This document shows, piece by piece, positions 16,965-27,798 of a DNA stretch of 64,000 bases (its first letter is position 1; every line of letters begins with the position of its first letter). The position numbers were made by a program, and so were the translations under genes. Under the pieces are notes generated by a model. It was not told the origin of the DNA, ran no database searches, and worked only from the letters and a program-made list of their open reading frames with translations. Source of the stretch: Alphaproteobacteria bacterium Ga0077535 (GTDB lineage: Bacteria; Pseudomonadota; Alphaproteobacteria; Caulobacterales; Aquidulcibacteraceae); assembly GCA_001464425.1 (NCBI GenBank), contig LNEK01000039.1, forward strand, positions 45,145-109,144, written 5' to 3'.

Positions 16965-19900
16965 ATGCCAAAACGTACAGATATCAACTCGATCCTGATC
17001 ATTGGGGCCGGGCCGATCATTATCGGCCAGGCTTGTGAGTTCGACTATTCGGGCGTGCAGGCGGTGAAGGCGCTGAAGGCCGAGGGCTATCGCGTCATCC
17101 TCGTGAATTCGAACCCGGCGACGATCATGACCGATCCGAACCTGGCAGACGCCACCTACATCGAGCCGATCACGCCGGAGATGGTCGAGAAGATCATCGA
17201 GGTAGAAAAGCCGGACGCGCTGCTGCCGACGATGGGCGGGCAAACCGCACTGAACTGCGCGCTGACATTGGAGCGCACCGGGGTGCTGAAGAAGCACGGC
17301 GTCGAGATGATCGGCGCCAATGCCGACGTCATCGAGAAGGCCGAGCACCGCCAGAAATTCCGCGACGCGATGGACAAGATCGGGCTTGAAAGCCCACGCT
17401 CGCGCCTGTGCAACACGATGGAAGAAGCGCTAAGCGCTCTCGAATACGTGCAGCTCCCCTCGATCATTCGGCCATCGCTAACGCTCGGCGGCTTGGGCGG
17501 CGGCGTCGCTTACAACGTCGAAGAGTTCAAAGAGATCGTTGAGCGCGGCTTGGCCGCCTCGCCCATCACCGAAATTCTGGTCGAAGAAAGCATCATCGGC
17601 TGGAAAGAGTACGAGATGGAGGTCGTTCGCGACAAGGCGGACAATTGCATCATCATCTGCTCGATCGAGAACATCGATCCGATGGGCGTCCACACCGGTG
17701 ATTCCATCACCGTCGCGCCAGCGCTGACACTGACCGACCGCGAATATCAGATCATGCGCAATGCGAGCATCGCCGTGCTGCGCGAAATCGGCGTCGAGAC
17801 CGGCGGCTCGAATGTCCAGTTCGCGGTCAATCCGCAAACTGGACGCCTTGTTGTTATCGAGATGAACCCGCGCGTGTCGCGGAGTTCGGCGCTGGCCTCG
17901 AAGGCGACCGGCTTTCCGATCGCCAAGGTCGCGGCCAAGTGCGCTGTCGGCTACACCCTTGACGAGATCGCCAACGACATCACCGGCGGCGCCATGCCGG
18001 CGAGTTTCGAGCCGACGATCGATTACGTCGTCACCAAAATTCCGCGCTTCGCGTTCGAGCGCTTCGCCGGCGCCGACACTACGCTCACCACCTCGATGAA
18101 GAGCGTCGGTGAGGCGATGGCGATTGGGCGGACGTTCAAGGAATCGCTGCAGAAGGCGCTGCGCTCGCTCGATACGGGCCTGATGGGCCTCGACGAAATT
18201 CAAATCGAAGGCGCCCAGGACGAAGACCAGGGCCGCGCCGCGGTGCGTGCGCGTTTGGTGACGCCGAAAGCCGATCGCCTGCTTGTCGTCGCCGAAGCTT
18301 TGCGCCGCGGACTCACGGTCGAAGAGATTTGTGCGGCCTCGCATTACGACCCGTGGTTCGTGCGCCAAATCGCGGAAATCATCGAAACCGAAGGCGAAGT
18401 GCGCGCCAACGGCTTGCCGAAAGACGCCGTCGCCTTCCGTGCGCTGAAGGCGGACGGCTTTTCCGACGCGCGTTTGGGCAAACTGACCGGCCAGCGCGAA
18501 CGCGATGTGCGCGCCGCGCGCCGCAAGCTGGGCGTGCGCCCGCAATACAAGCGCATCGACAGCTGCGCCGCCGAATTCCGCGCGACGACGCCGTACATGT
18601 ATTCGACCTATGAGTTTCCCGCGTACGGCGGCGAAGCCGAGTGCGAGTCCGAACCGTCGGATCGCAAGAAGATCATCATTCTCGGCGGCGGCCCGAACCG
18701 CATCGGCCAAGGCATCGAGTTCGATTATTGCTGCTGCCACGCCGCGTTCGCATGCGCCGACCTCGGCGTTGAATCGATCATGGTCAATTGCAACCCGGAA
18801 ACGGTGAGCACCGACTACGACACCTCGGACCGCCTCTATTTCGAACCGCTCACGACAGAAGACGTGCTCGAAATCGTCGAAACCGAAAAAGCGCGCGGCG
18901 AGGTTCTCGGCCTCATCGTGCAGTTCGGTGGGCAGACGCCGTTGAAGCTGGCGCAACCCCTCGCTGACGAAGGCGCGCCGATCCTGGGCACCAGCGTCGA
19001 TGCCATCGATCTCGCGGAAGACCGCGATCGCTTCCAGGCGCTGCTGCGCAAAATCGGCCTGAAGCAGCCGGAAAACACCATCGCCGGCTCGATCGACACC
19101 GCGCGCGCAGCGGCCGGCCGCATCGGCTACCCGGTGATGCTGCGCCCGAGCTACGTGCTCGGCGGCCTCGCAATGCGTATCGTGCACACGGAAGAAGAAC
19201 TGACTGATTACGTCAACCAAATCTCCCGCGCTCTCGGTGGGCCCAGCGAACTTGTCGTTTCCGACAAGCGCCCGCTGCTGGTGGACCGCTATTTGCGCGA
19301 CGCTATCGAAGTGGACGTCGATGCGATCTGCGATGGCGAAGACGTGTTCGTCGCCGGCGTGATGGAGCACATCGAGGAAGCTGGCGTGCACTCAGGCGAT
19401 AGCGCCTGCGCACTGCCGCCCTACTCGCTCTCAAAAGAAATCGTCGCCGAGATCGAGGCGCAAACCGCAAAACTCGCGCTCGCGCTCGATGTGCGCGGGC
19501 TCATCAACATCCAGTTCGCGGTGAAGGATGGAGACATCTACATCCTCGAAGCCAATCCGCGCGCCTCGCGCACAGCGCCCTTCGTAGCCAAAGCCATCAA
19601 CCGTCCGATCGCGGCGGCGGCGGCGAAAGTCATGGCCGGCGTAAAGCTGAAAGAGCTGAAGCTCGACCGGCCGTCGAAGAACCATGTCGCCGTGAAGGAA
19701 GCAGTGTTTCCGTTCGCGCGCTTCCCCGGCGTCGATCCGGTTCTCGGCCCGGAGATGCGCTCTACCGGCGAAGTCATGGGGCTCGACCAGGATTTCGCGG
19801 CTGCCTTCGCCAAGAGCCAGATCGCGTCCGGCATCAACCTGCCCACCGAAGGCTGCTGCTTCATCTCGGTGAAGGATCTCGACAAGGCAGGCCTCGTGCC

Positions 19901-20243
19901 GGTCGCACGCGACCTGATCGCCGAGGGCTTCAAGATCATGGCGACTGGCGGGACCGCCGATTACCTGATCGCTCAAGGCATCGAGGTGCTGCGTGTGAAC
20001 AAGGTGGCCGAGGGCCGACCGCACGTCGTAGACGCCATGAAGAACGGCGAGGTTCAGCTAGTCTTCAACACCACCGAGGGCGCCCAGTCCTATCGCGACT
20101 CTTATTCAATCCGCCGCACGGCGCTAACCCAGAATATCCCTTATTATACGACGGTTTCCGGCGCTCGGGCCTCAATCCAGGCCATTCGGCGGCTGAAATC
20201 GGGGGCGCCCCTAGGCGTAAGGGCCCTTCAGGCCTATGCTTGA
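16965..20243 (+). CDS. carB: Carbamoyl-phosphate synthase large subunit
   Basis: CarB (1092 aa) makes carbamoyl phosphate from bicarbonate, ammonia and two ATP for pyrimidine and arginine synthesis; its ammonia comes from the CarA glutaminase, which is not in the window. The two homologous halves each have a pre-ATP-grasp segment ([39 protein letters not shown]) and an ATP-grasp core ([40 protein letters not shown]). A C-terminal MGS-like allosteric domain ends the protein. The start [10 protein letters not shown] with GGAGAC upstream is chosen over an ATG 13 codons earlier. greA follows 57 bases later. Confidence 0.98.
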   Translation: MPKRTDINSILIIGAGPIIIGQACEFDYSGVQAVKALKAEGYRVILVNSNPATIMTDPNLADATYIEPITPEMVEKIIEVEKPDALLPTMGGQTALNCALTLERTGVLKKHGVEMIGANADVIEKAEHRQKFRDAMDKIGLESPRSRLCNTMEEALSALEYVQLPSIIRPSLTLGGLGGGVAYNVEEFKEIVERGLAASPITEILVEESIIGWKEYEMEVVRDKADNCIIICSIENIDPMGVHTGDSITVAPALTLTDREYQIMRNASIAVLREIGVETGGSNVQFAVNPQTGRLVVIEMNPRVSRSSALASKATGFPIAKVAAKCAVGYTLDEIANDITGGAMPASFEPTIDYVVTKIPRFAFERFAGADTTLTTSMKSVGEAMAIGRTFKESLQKALRSLDTGLMGLDEIQIEGAQDEDQGRAAVRARLVTPKADRLLVVAEALRRGLTVEEICAASHYDPWFVRQIAEIIETEGEVRANGLPKDAVAFRALKADGFSDARLGKLTGQRERDVRAARRKLGVRPQYKRIDSCAAEFRATTPYMYSTYEFPAYGGEAECESEPSDRKKIIILGGGPNRIGQGIEFDYCCCHAAFACADLGVESIMVNCNPETVSTDYDTSDRLYFEPLTTEDVLEIVETEKARGEVLGLIVQFGGQTPLKLAQPLADEGAPILGTSVDAIDLAEDRDRFQALLRKIGLKQPENTIAGSIDTARAAAGRIGYPVMLRPSYVLGGLAMRIVHTEEELTDYVNQISRALGGPSELVVSDKRPLLVDRYLRDAIEVDVDAICDGEDVFVAGVMEHIEEAGVHSGDSACALPPYSLSKEIVAEIEAQTAKLALALDVRGLINIQFAVKDGDIYILEANPRASRTAPFVAKAINRPIAAAAAKVMAGVKLKELKLDRPSKNHVAVKEAVFPFARFPGVDPVLGPEMRSTGEVMGLDQDFAAAFAKSQIASGINLPTEGCCFISVKDLDKAGLVPVARDLIAEGFKIMATGGTADYLIAQGIEVLRVNKVAEGRPHVVDAMKNGEVQLVFNTTEGAQSYRDSYSIRRTALTQNIPYYTTVSGARASIQAIRRLKSGAPLGVRALQAYA

Positions 20244-20300
20244 CGTTGGGCCGGGCCGGATACAACTTTCTCTTTCCTAGACGGACTTACACACACACTC

Positions 20301-20774
20301 ATGGAAAAAATTCCAATGACCGCCGAGGGTTATCAAGCCCTCGACGCAGAACTGAAGCGTCTCAAGACGGAAGAGCGCCCCGCCGTGATCGCCGCGATCG
20401 CGGAAGCGCGCGCGCACGGCGACCTTTCCGAGAACGCCGAGTATCACGCCGCCAAGGATCGCCAGTCCTTCATCGAGGGCCGCGTGGCCGAACTCGAGGA
20501 CAAGATTGCGCGCGCCCAGATCATCGACATTTCCAAGCTCTCGGGAAAACAGGTGAAGTTCGGCGCAACCGTGAACCTGCTCGACGAAGATTCCGGTGAT
20601 AAATCAAAGTACAAGATCGTCGGCGAGGACGAGTCCGACGTGAAGGCCGGCAAGATTTCGATCACCTCCCCGATCGCGCGCGCGTTGATCGGCAAGGAAG
20701 AAGGCGACGTCGTCGAGGTCATGGCCCCGGGCGGGCCGAAGTCCTACGAGATCGTCAAAGTGAAGTACCTCTGA
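20301..20774 (+). CDS. greA: Transcription elongation factor GreA
   Basis: GreA rescues backtracked RNA polymerase by stimulating transcript cleavage in the secondary channel. The 157-residue protein has the N-terminal coiled coil ([20 protein letters not shown], then [18 protein letters not shown], which contains the acidic tip D-L-S-E-N-A-E-Y) and the C-terminal FKBP-like domain ending [16 protein letters not shown] and [16 protein letters not shown] carB-greA order is common in Alphaproteobacteria. The bases between them (20244-20300) may hold a separate promoter. Confidence 0.97.
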   Translation: MEKIPMTAEGYQALDAELKRLKTEERPAVIAAIAEARAHGDLSENAEYHAAKDRQSFIEGRVAELEDKIARAQIIDISKLSGKQVKFGATVNLLDEDSGDKSKYKIVGEDESDVKAGKISITSPIARALIGKEEGDVVEVMAPGGPKSYEIVKVKYL

Positions 20775-20799
20775 CGCTGAGGCGAAGGCGGGGCTGGAA

Positions 20800-21798
20800 G
20801 TGAAAAACGTCGGCTATCAGCCCGCCGAGCCGATCCGGACTTGGGTCGTTACCGATGGCCGCGCCGGCATTGAGAACCAAGCGCTCGGTCTCGCGGAAGC
20901 CATCCAGCGCCGCGCTCCAATCAGGCTCACGACAAAGCGCGTGCAATTGCGCACGCCATTTTCATGGGCGCCGCCGGGCTTTGTGCCCGCGCCGCGGCTG
21001 GCGCTCAGCATTGGCTCGGACGCCATGGAGCCGCCCTGGCCTGATCTCTTCATTGGCTGCGGCCGCGCCTCCGTGCCGTTTGCGATGGGCGTCAGAGCTT
21101 GGTCCGAGGGCCGGACGTTCGTGGTGCAGCTGCAAGACCCACGCGTGAACCCGCGCGAGTTCGACGTCGTCATCCCGCCCATTCACGACAAACTCGAGGG
21201 GCCGAACGTGTTGCCGATCGTCGGCGCATGTCATCGCGTGACGCCCGAACGGCTCGATCAAGAACTGATCGATTTTTCGCCGGGGCTGGAGGATTTATCG
21301 GCGCCACGCTTTGCTGTGCTGATCGGCGGCAAGTCGAAGCGGCAAAACATCTCCGCCAAACGCGCGCGCGAAATCGCGGACGCGCTGGTCACGGTGCAGC
21401 GCGCCACCGGCGGCTCGCTGATGGTGACGCTCTCGCGCCGCACCGGCGATGCCGCGCGGCTGCAGTTTCGCACGTGGCTGGCGCCGCACTGCGCGGTGTT
21501 TTACGAGGGCGACGGGCCAAACCCCTACTTCCCGATGCTCGGCGCCGCTGACCACATCTTCGTCACCGCCGACAGCGTCAACATGGCGACGGAAGGCGCC
21601 GCAACTGGCAAACCCATTCACGTGCTCGCGGTAGATGGTTCGGCGGGCAAGCTCGACGCATTCCATCGCAGCCTCGCCAAGCGCGGCTGCTCGCGCCCCT
21701 TCAACGGCACGCTCGAAAGCTGGACTTACCCGCCGCTTTTGGAGACCGACCGCGCGGCGGCCGCGGTGCTGACGGCATGGTCAGCGCGGGTCGCGTAG
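20800..21798 (+). CDS. ELM1 family protein (DUF1022, mitochondrial fission ELM1-like)
   Basis: The 332-residue protein matches the bacterial ELM1/DUF1022 family, which has a glycosyltransferase-B-like fold and is named after a plant mitochondrial-fission factor; the bacterial activity is unsettled. Markers are WVVTDGRAGIENQALGLAEA, PWPDLFIGCGRASVPFA, VQLQDPRVNP, PIHDKLEGPNVLPIVGACHR and the C-terminal VTADSVNMATEGAATGKPIH. The GTG start lies 25 bases after greA. The 3' end overlaps the convergent arsenic permease gene by 18 bases. Confidence 0.9.
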   Translation: MKNVGYQPAEPIRTWVVTDGRAGIENQALGLAEAIQRRAPIRLTTKRVQLRTPFSWAPPGFVPAPRLALSIGSDAMEPPWPDLFIGCGRASVPFAMGVRAWSEGRTFVVQLQDPRVNPREFDVVIPPIHDKLEGPNVLPIVGACHRVTPERLDQELIDFSPGLEDLSAPRFAVLIGGKSKRQNISAKRAREIADALVTVQRATGGSLMVTLSRRTGDAARLQFRTWLAPHCAVFYEGDGPNPYFPMLGAADHIFVTADSVNMATEGAATGKPIHVLAVDGSAGKLDAFHRSLAKRGCSRPFNGTLESWTYPPLLETDRAAAAVLTAWSARVA

Positions 21799-23325
21799 CT
21801 GCGTTACCGGTTTGCGTAATCCGCGCTCGTACCACCCACGGCTCGCGTTCACGCCATAGACAACACTGAGCATCACCGGCACTTCGATCAGAACGCCAAC
21901 GACCGTGGCCAACGCTGCGCCGGAGTTCAAACCGAAAAGGCTGATCGCCGCCGCTACCGCTAACTCGAAGAAGTTGCTGGCGCCGATCAAGGCTGAAGGG
22001 CCGGCGACATTTTGCGCTTCGCCGCTCCATCGGTTCAGAACATATGCGAGGCCAGCGTTGAAATAGACTTGGATCAGGATCGGCACCGCCAGCAGCGCAA
22101 TCACCAGCGGTTGCGCAATGATCTGCTCACCCTGAAAGCCGAACAGCAGCACCAAAGTCGCCAGCAGTGCGACGAGCGAGAGCGGCTGCAACACCTGCGA
22201 CAAGCTCTGGAGCCCCCTTTCCCCTGAGCGCGCCAACACGGCGCGGCGGATGATCTGTGCGACCATCACCGGCACGATGATGTAGAGCCCGACCGAGAGC
22301 AGCAGCGTTTCCCACGGCACGATGATGGCCGAAAGGCCCAGCAGCAAGCCAACAATCGGCGCGAACGCGATGACCATGATCGCATCGTTCAGCGCCACTT
22401 GGCTCAGCGTGAAATGCGGCTCGCCTTTGGTGAGATTGCTCCACACGAACACCATCGCGGTGCACGGCGCAGCGGCGAGAATGATCAAGCCGGCGATGTA
22501 CGAATTAATCTGATCCGCCGGCAAATAAGCGCGAAACAGCCAGCCGATGAAAAGCCACGCCAGCAGCGCCATAGAGAACGGCTTCACCGCCCAGTTCACG
22601 AACAACGTGACCCCGATGCCGCGCCAATGCTTGCCTACTTCTCCCAACGCGGCGAAGTCGATCTTCACCAGCATAGGAATGATCATCAGCCAGATCAGGC
22701 CGGCGACGGGCAGATTAACTTGTGCAATCTCCATGGCCGCGATGCCCGCGAACAGGTCCGGCACTGCAAAGCCAAGCGCGATGCCAGCGGCCATGCACAG
22801 CGCCACCCATAGGGTGAGGTAGCGTTCAAACAGGGACATGCGCAGCTTGGTCTGCAACGATAGGCGATCGAGGCTCGCAAACGGCAACGCGGTGAAAACG
22901 CCGATGCGATTGTTGAGGCGCGCATACGCTTCGATGAAGGCCTTGCCGATCTCGACATCGCTGCCCTCGACGGCAGCGGGATCGGGAATGCCCCAATGCG
23001 CCGTCATCGGTTGGCCCGGCCAGATCGGGCAGACTTCGCCAGCGGCATTGTCGCAAACGGTGAACACGAAATCGAGCTGCGGTGCACCCGCTTGCGCGAA
23101 CTCATCCCAACTCTTCGAGCGGAAGTCGCCAATCTTGTAGTTGAAACTCTCAAGCAGACGCAGCGCATGCGGATTGACTTCGCCTTTCGGCTGCGAGCCC
23201 GCCGAGTACGCGACGAACCTGCCGGCGCCGAGACGATTGAGAATCGCTTCCGCGAGGATCGAACGGGCTGAATTGCCCGTGCAAAGGAAAAGGACGTTGT
23301 ACGGGCGGTGCGTGGCGGCGCTCAT
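21781..23325 (-). CDS. ArsC (LMW-phosphatase type arsenate reductase) fused to ACR3 arsenite efflux permease
   Basis: Residues 1-140 are a low-molecular-weight phosphatase-like arsenate reductase with the P-loop FLCTGNSARSILAEA (CX5R plus Ser) and later VFTVCDNAAGEVCPIWPGQP. Residues 165-514 are an ACR3-type permease with about ten helices, starting FERYLTLWVALCMAAGI and including the signatures WLMIIPMLVKIDF, AAPCTAMVFVWSN and IGASNFFELAVAAAISLFG. One chain could therefore reduce arsenate and export the arsenite. It is the last gene of the arsR-arsI-arsC/acr3 operon: its ATG shares one base with the arsI stop. An ATG 11 codons upstream is less likely because it lies inside arsI. Confidence 0.93.
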   Translation of the reverse strand: MSAATHRPYNVLFLCTGNSARSILAEAILNRLGAGRFVAYSAGSQPKGEVNPHALRLLESFNYKIGDFRSKSWDEFAQAGAPQLDFVFTVCDNAAGEVCPIWPGQPMTAHWGIPDPAAVEGSDVEIGKAFIEAYARLNNRIGVFTALPFASLDRLSLQTKLRMSLFERYLTLWVALCMAAGIALGFAVPDLFAGIAAMEIAQVNLPVAGLIWLMIIPMLVKIDFAALGEVGKHWRGIGVTLFVNWAVKPFSMALLAWLFIGWLFRAYLPADQINSYIAGLIILAAAPCTAMVFVWSNLTKGEPHFTLSQVALNDAIMVIAFAPIVGLLLGLSAIIVPWETLLLSVGLYIIVPVMVAQIIRRAVLARSGERGLQSLSQVLQPLSLVALLATLVLLFGFQGEQIIAQPLVIALLAVPILIQVYFNAGLAYVLNRWSGEAQNVAGPSALIGASNFFELAVAAAISLFGLNSGAALATVVGVLIEVPVMLSVVYGVNASRGWYERGLRKPVTQLRDPR

Positions 23326-23783
23326 CACGCGTCCGCCATGTTGCTTGGTTCGCAGCACGGCGCGGGCTTTGTCGCAGCGTGCGATTCAGGCGCGGCGCCG
23401 TCGATGCCGCCGCCATAGTTTATGCTCTCACCGGTGGTGAGGAATGTTTCCCAACTGACGCCTTGTGGATCGACAATCCAGGTCTTTTCCGACTTGGCGT
23501 AGCAGCAGGTCGTTTTGCCTTCTTCGAGCGTGGGCGCATCGGCTTGTTTGAGACGCGCATAAACTTCACCGAGTTCAGCTTCGTTCTCGACCTGAATCCC
23601 AAGGTGGCTGACGCCGGCAGCGCTCGGGCGCGACGAGATCGCGAAGTTCACGCGCGGATCTTCGAGCATCCATTTAGCATAGTCGTTCTTCTTCACGGTA
23701 GGCTCGCTGGCGAAGAGCGTCGAATAGAACCGAACCGATTGATCAAGATCGGCAACGCCGACATGCACATGCAAACGCTTCAT
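23325..23783 (-). CDS. arsI: ArsI-type C-As lyase / CadI-family VOC metalloenzyme
   Basis: The protein has a VOC fold with two modules (MKRLHVHVGVADLDQSVRFY, HLGIQVENEAELGEVYARL). Its vicinal Cys pair in KTTCCYAKSEKTWIVDP is the hallmark of ArsI, the iron-dependent dioxygenase that cleaves the carbon-arsenic bond of trivalent organoarsenicals. The C-terminus carries a further Cys pair (KPAPCCEPSN). The ATG overlaps the arsR stop in ATGA form and the stop overlaps the next ATG, so expression is tightly coupled. Cadmium-type CadI relatives share the fold, so organoarsenical activity is inferred from the motif and operon. Confidence 0.9.
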   Translation of the reverse strand: MKRLHVHVGVADLDQSVRFYSTLFASEPTVKKNDYAKWMLEDPRVNFAISSRPSAAGVSHLGIQVENEAELGEVYARLKQADAPTLEEGKTTCCYAKSEKTWIVDPQGVSWETFLTTGESINYGGGIDGAAPESHAATKPAPCCEPSNMADA

Positions 23784-24109
23784 GACGCTTTCCTTTTGCG
23801 CGGCGCCGCGGCTGGTGCGCACGAGGCGCCGCCGCAGCAATTTTCGGTGAGGAAGCCAACGAGGCCGTTCATCGCGGCGAAGTCGGCGGAATAAATGAGC
23901 GAACGGCTCTCGCGCCGCTGCGTGATGAGGCCGGCGCGCGTGAGGTGCGCGAGGTGAAACGAGAGCGACGACGCCGGCAGATCGAGCGCTGCCGCGATAT
24001 CGCCCGCCGCCTTCCCGTCCGGGCCGGCCTGCACCAACAGCCGAAACACCGCCAAGCGATGCTCTTGCGCCAAGGCGCCAAGCGCCGCGATTGCCTCTTC
24101 GTTTTTCAT
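23780..24109 (-). CDS. arsR: ArsR-family arsenic-responsive repressor
   Basis: This 109-residue winged-helix repressor has a helix-turn-helix around DIAAALDLPASSLSFHLAHL and TRAGLITQRRESRSLIYSA. It carries a C-terminal Cys cluster (FLTENCCGGASCAP) suited to binding As(III). That C-terminal placement differs from the E. coli helix-3 CxCxxC site. It is first in the operon, and the perfect inverted repeat immediately upstream is the probable autoregulatory site. The ATG has only a weak GGAA ribosome binding site; an in-frame ATG 13 codons earlier would read through the operator. Confidence 0.93.
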   Translation of the reverse strand: MKNEEAIAALGALAQEHRLAVFRLLVQAGPDGKAAGDIAAALDLPASSLSFHLAHLTRAGLITQRRESRSLIYSADFAAMNGLVGFLTENCCGGASCAPAAAPRKRKAS

Positions 24110-24110
24110 T

Positions 24111-24140
24111 TCTATATTTCCAGTATCATCGAAATATAGA
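24111..24140. promoter_or_regulatory. Perfect inverted repeat, probable ArsR operator
   Basis: TCTATATTTC (24111-24120) and GAAATATAGA (24131-24140) are perfect 10-bp inverted copies with a 10-base spacer, ending two bases before the arsR start codon. The AT-rich composition contrasts sharply with the surroundings and probably also contains the promoter. Confidence 0.8.
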
Positions 24141-24174
24141 TGACGCAAGAGCCGCCTTGGCCCGCTTTAAATTT

Positions 24175-24531
24175 TCAGACGATCAGCTGCTTCAGCACCT
24201 TGAGCAGTTCGGCGTCGGCGATCGGCTTAGTGAGGATCGGCGCGGCCTGGAGTTCCGGCGGCAGGTTCTTGATGCTGTCGTAGCCGGTGCAGAAGGCGAC
24301 CGGCACGCCCTGACCGGCCAGCGAGGCCGCCAGTTCGGTGCTGGAAACGCCAGCTAGGTTGGAATCGAGCAGCGCCGCATCAGGCTTGCGGCCAGCGCAC
24401 AGGCTTTGCGCCTCGGCGACCGTTGCGGCAGGGCCCAGGACGTCATAGCCCATGTCCTGCAACCGCTCGCCCAGCTCCATGGCGATCAGCGCGTCGTCCT
24501 CGACGACCAAAATGCTATAGCGATCTGACAC
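24175..24531 (-). CDS. Single-domain response regulator (CheY-like receiver)
   Basis: The 118 residues form one receiver domain: YSILVVEDDALIAMELGERL (acidic pocket), a phosphoacceptor Asp in DAALLDSNLAG, a Thr in PVAFCTGYDS and the Lys in APILTKPIADAELL. No output domain follows, so it acts by protein interaction or as part of a phosphorelay. The GTG start (MSDRYSI) is selected because the region before it in frame lacks domain similarity; longer readings up to 24732 exist. It is divergent from trxB and has no adjacent kinase. Confidence 0.85.
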   Translation of the reverse strand: MSDRYSILVVEDDALIAMELGERLQDMGYDVLGPAATVAEAQSLCAGRKPDAALLDSNLAGVSSTELAASLAGQGVPVAFCTGYDSIKNLPPELQAAPILTKPIADAELLKVLKQLIV

Positions 24532-24691
24532 TTCCAGCCCCGACCTCACTCTGTCCCGGGCGGCAACATAGGGAGATCGTGTTCCCACGCAATTACATAA
24601 GATGCTGTATTCGCAGTGATCGCTGTCGGACTTTAAGCGGTGCGGCGCCGCCGCCATATTGGCGGGACGCGAATCCCTGCAAGGCGAATAA

Positions 24692-25681
<990 letters not shown>

Positions 25682-25848
25682 TTTCGGCGAAACGCCAACG
25701 GAAACGCCCTGCAATTGGCGATACGTGAGCGGCGCGGGCCGGCGACTGGCGCACGAAGCCCGTAAACTCACGTAGTTCGGCTGGCTCGGGCCGGCGGCTC
25801 ATGGCGATCTCGGGTCAACGGCGCTTCTGCCGGACCCGGAGAAACCTC

Positions 25849-26286
25849 ATGTATCGCAGCATCATCGCCGCCCTCGTCCTCGCCACCGCCGTCGTTCCGA
25901 CCGCCCGCGCCCAGGACGCCAGCGGCGCCCTCACCGTCCAGCTCTCGGGCCTTGAGCCCCAAGGCGCTGTGATGATCCAGATCTTCGCCAGCGAAACTGC
26001 CTACGCCGCCGGTCAGGCTGCCAGCGCACAGCGCGTCGTGGTCGATGGCGCAACGGAGGAAGCGCGCTTCGAAGGACTGGCCCCCGGCCAGTACGCCGTG
26101 CGCCTCTTTCACGACGTAAATGGCGACGGCCGTTTCAACACCAATCCGTTCGGCATCCCCACTGAACCGTTCGCCTTCTCGAACAACGCGCGCGGCACCT
26201 TCGGCCCCGCCTCCTGGTCGCAAGCCGCGTTCGCGTTGAACGCTGGCGAGAACACGCAAGCCATCGCTGTCGGTGGCGGCCAATGA
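25849..26286 (+). CDS. DUF2141 exported protein
   Basis: An N-terminal signal peptide (MYRSIIAALVLATAVVPTARA, cleavage before QD) precedes a 120-residue beta-sandwich domain of the DUF2141 type. Landmarks are GAVMIQIFASETAY, FEGLAPGQYAVRLFHDVNGD, and the closing FNTNPFGIPTEPFAFSNNA. The acidic DVNGDGRFN segment may bind calcium. GGAG before MYRS sets the start. The stop overlaps the ATG of the carotenoid oxygenase gene by four bases, linking the two. Function is not established. Confidence 0.85.
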   Translation: MYRSIIAALVLATAVVPTARAQDASGALTVQLSGLEPQGAVMIQIFASETAYAAGQAASAQRVVVDGATEEARFEGLAPGQYAVRLFHDVNGDGRFNTNPFGIPTEPFAFSNNARGTFGPASWSQAAFALNAGENTQAIAVGGGQ

Positions 26287-27716
26287 TCGCCCGCCGCGAA
26301 CTCCTCGCCGGCGCCGCCGCTGTCGGCGCGCTGGCGGCGGCGCCTGCCGCTTTTGCCAGCGAGAGCCCCTGGGGTCTCGGCGTCGAGAACGCACCGGTCG
26401 ATGGCTACGCGCCGGCCGCTATGCGCCGCGTTCATGGCCGGGCGCCCAGCGGGCTGGAAGGCTCGCTCTATCGCAACGGCCCGGGCTGGTTTCGTTATGG
26501 CTCGTCATCCACCGGCCACTGGTTCGATGGCGACGGCTTCATCCAACGCTTCGCCATTGCCGACGGCCAAGCGCGCCACAGCGGCAAGTTTGCCGACACG
26601 CTGAAGCGTCGCATCGAGCAGCAACGCCAGGAGATTGTGTTTCCTGGGTTCGGCACACGCGGCGTGCGCGGCGCGCCGGTGCAATCGCCGGACGACATCA
26701 ACGCCGCCAACACCTCGGTGATGATCGCCGGCGGCGAGCTTTGGGCGCTATGGGAAGGCGGATCGCCGACGCGCATGAACCCGGAGACGCTCGACACGAT
26801 CGGCATCCGCCCGTTCCGCGAAGACCTCGCCGCGATGCCGTTCACCGCGCACCCCAAAGTCGAGCCGAACGGACGCATCTGGAATATCGGCGCCTACGGC
26901 CAGCGCGTGATCATCTGGCGGTTGGCCGCCAATGGCGTGCTCGAAGACGCGCAAGTGATCGATGTCGGCTCGCGCTCCTATCTCCACGATTGGGCGGTGA
27001 CCGAGCGCCATCTCATCATCCCGTTGCAGCCTTGGGTGCATGACCGGATGACGGCGCCAATGGTCGATGGCTACACGTGGCATGGCGATCAGCCGTTCCG
27101 CATCCTGGTGCTCGATAAAAACGATTATTCGAACCGCCGCACCTACGAACTGCCAGCGATGTTCTACTTCCACACCGGCGACGCGTGGGAAGACAGCGAC
27201 GGCACGATCCGCTTCGATCTTTGCGCCTCGCCGAACGCGCATTTCGTCACCGAACAAGCACGCACGATGCTGCAACAAGACAGCGGCGAAACGCCGTCGG
27301 CCGAATTGGCGCTCGCCGTGCTGCATCCAGACGGCCGCGCTGAACTACAACGCAGCGGTATCCACGGCGAATTCCCGCAAACCGATCGCCGCCGTCAGGG
27401 CCTTGCGCGTGATCTCGTCGTCATCGCCAATGACCGCGAAGTTTCGACGCTCGGCCTGATGAACTGGCGCACGGGCGCGAGCGACAGCTACAGCTTTGGC
27501 GCAGGGCAAATGGTGCAAGAGCATCTGTTCGTGCCGAAGCCGGGCGCAAGCGGCGAACGCGAGTCCTGGCTCGTCGGTGTGACGCTCAACGAGCGCGAAC
27601 GCGCGACAGAAGTGCACGTGTTCGACGCCGCCAGCATCAGCGATGGCCCTGTTGTCATTTGGCGCAGCCGCTACGCCGCACCGCTCGGCTTTCACGGCAC
27701 GTGGCGCGGCGCATAA
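26283..27716 (+). CDS. Carotenoid oxygenase family protein (RPE65/CCD type), probably exported
   Basis: The 477-residue protein has the seven-bladed propeller family's landmarks: RNGPGWFRYGSSSTGHWFDG, and four iron-ligand His candidates in TAHPKVEPNG, YLHDWAVTERH, YFHTGDAWED and LGFHGTW at the C-terminus. Members cleave carotenoids, retinoids or stilbenes at a double bond. The N-terminus RRELLAGAAAVGALAAAPAAF looks like a Tat-type signal, so the enzyme may act in the periplasm. Its ATG overlaps the DUF2141 stop. The substrate is unknown; no carotenoid synthesis genes are in the window. Confidence 0.9.
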   Translation: MIARRELLAGAAAVGALAAAPAAFASESPWGLGVENAPVDGYAPAAMRRVHGRAPSGLEGSLYRNGPGWFRYGSSSTGHWFDGDGFIQRFAIADGQARHSGKFADTLKRRIEQQRQEIVFPGFGTRGVRGAPVQSPDDINAANTSVMIAGGELWALWEGGSPTRMNPETLDTIGIRPFREDLAAMPFTAHPKVEPNGRIWNIGAYGQRVIIWRLAANGVLEDAQVIDVGSRSYLHDWAVTERHLIIPLQPWVHDRMTAPMVDGYTWHGDQPFRILVLDKNDYSNRRTYELPAMFYFHTGDAWEDSDGTIRFDLCASPNAHFVTEQARTMLQQDSGETPSAELALAVLHPDGRAELQRSGIHGEFPQTDRRRQGLARDLVVIANDREVSTLGLMNWRTGASDSYSFGAGQMVQEHLFVPKPGASGERESWLVGVTLNERERATEVHVFDAASISDGPVVIWRSRYAAPLGFHGTWRGA

Positions 27717-27756
27717 GCGAACGCAGGCGCGCGCCTATCCGGGGCGCACGCAAGCG

Positions 27757-27793
27757 ACGGAACCCAGCGATAACGATCATCGCTGGGTTCCGT
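27757..27793. terminator. Bidirectional hairpin between convergent genes
   Basis: ACGGAACCCAGCGAT and ATCGCTGGGTTCCGT form a perfect 15-bp stem with a 7-base loop, placed exactly between the carotenoid oxygenase gene and the convergent serine hydrolase gene. No T run follows on either strand, so it may act with Rho or as a transcript stabiliser. Confidence 0.65.
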
Positions 27794-27798
27794 GTCAG

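Noticed and set aside
17478..19391. A 637-codon open frame on the minus strand inside carB
   Set aside because: It lies fully antisense to a highly conserved carB and its translation is low-complexity with Arg, Ala and Asp-rich composition. Long antisense frames are expected in GC-rich DNA.
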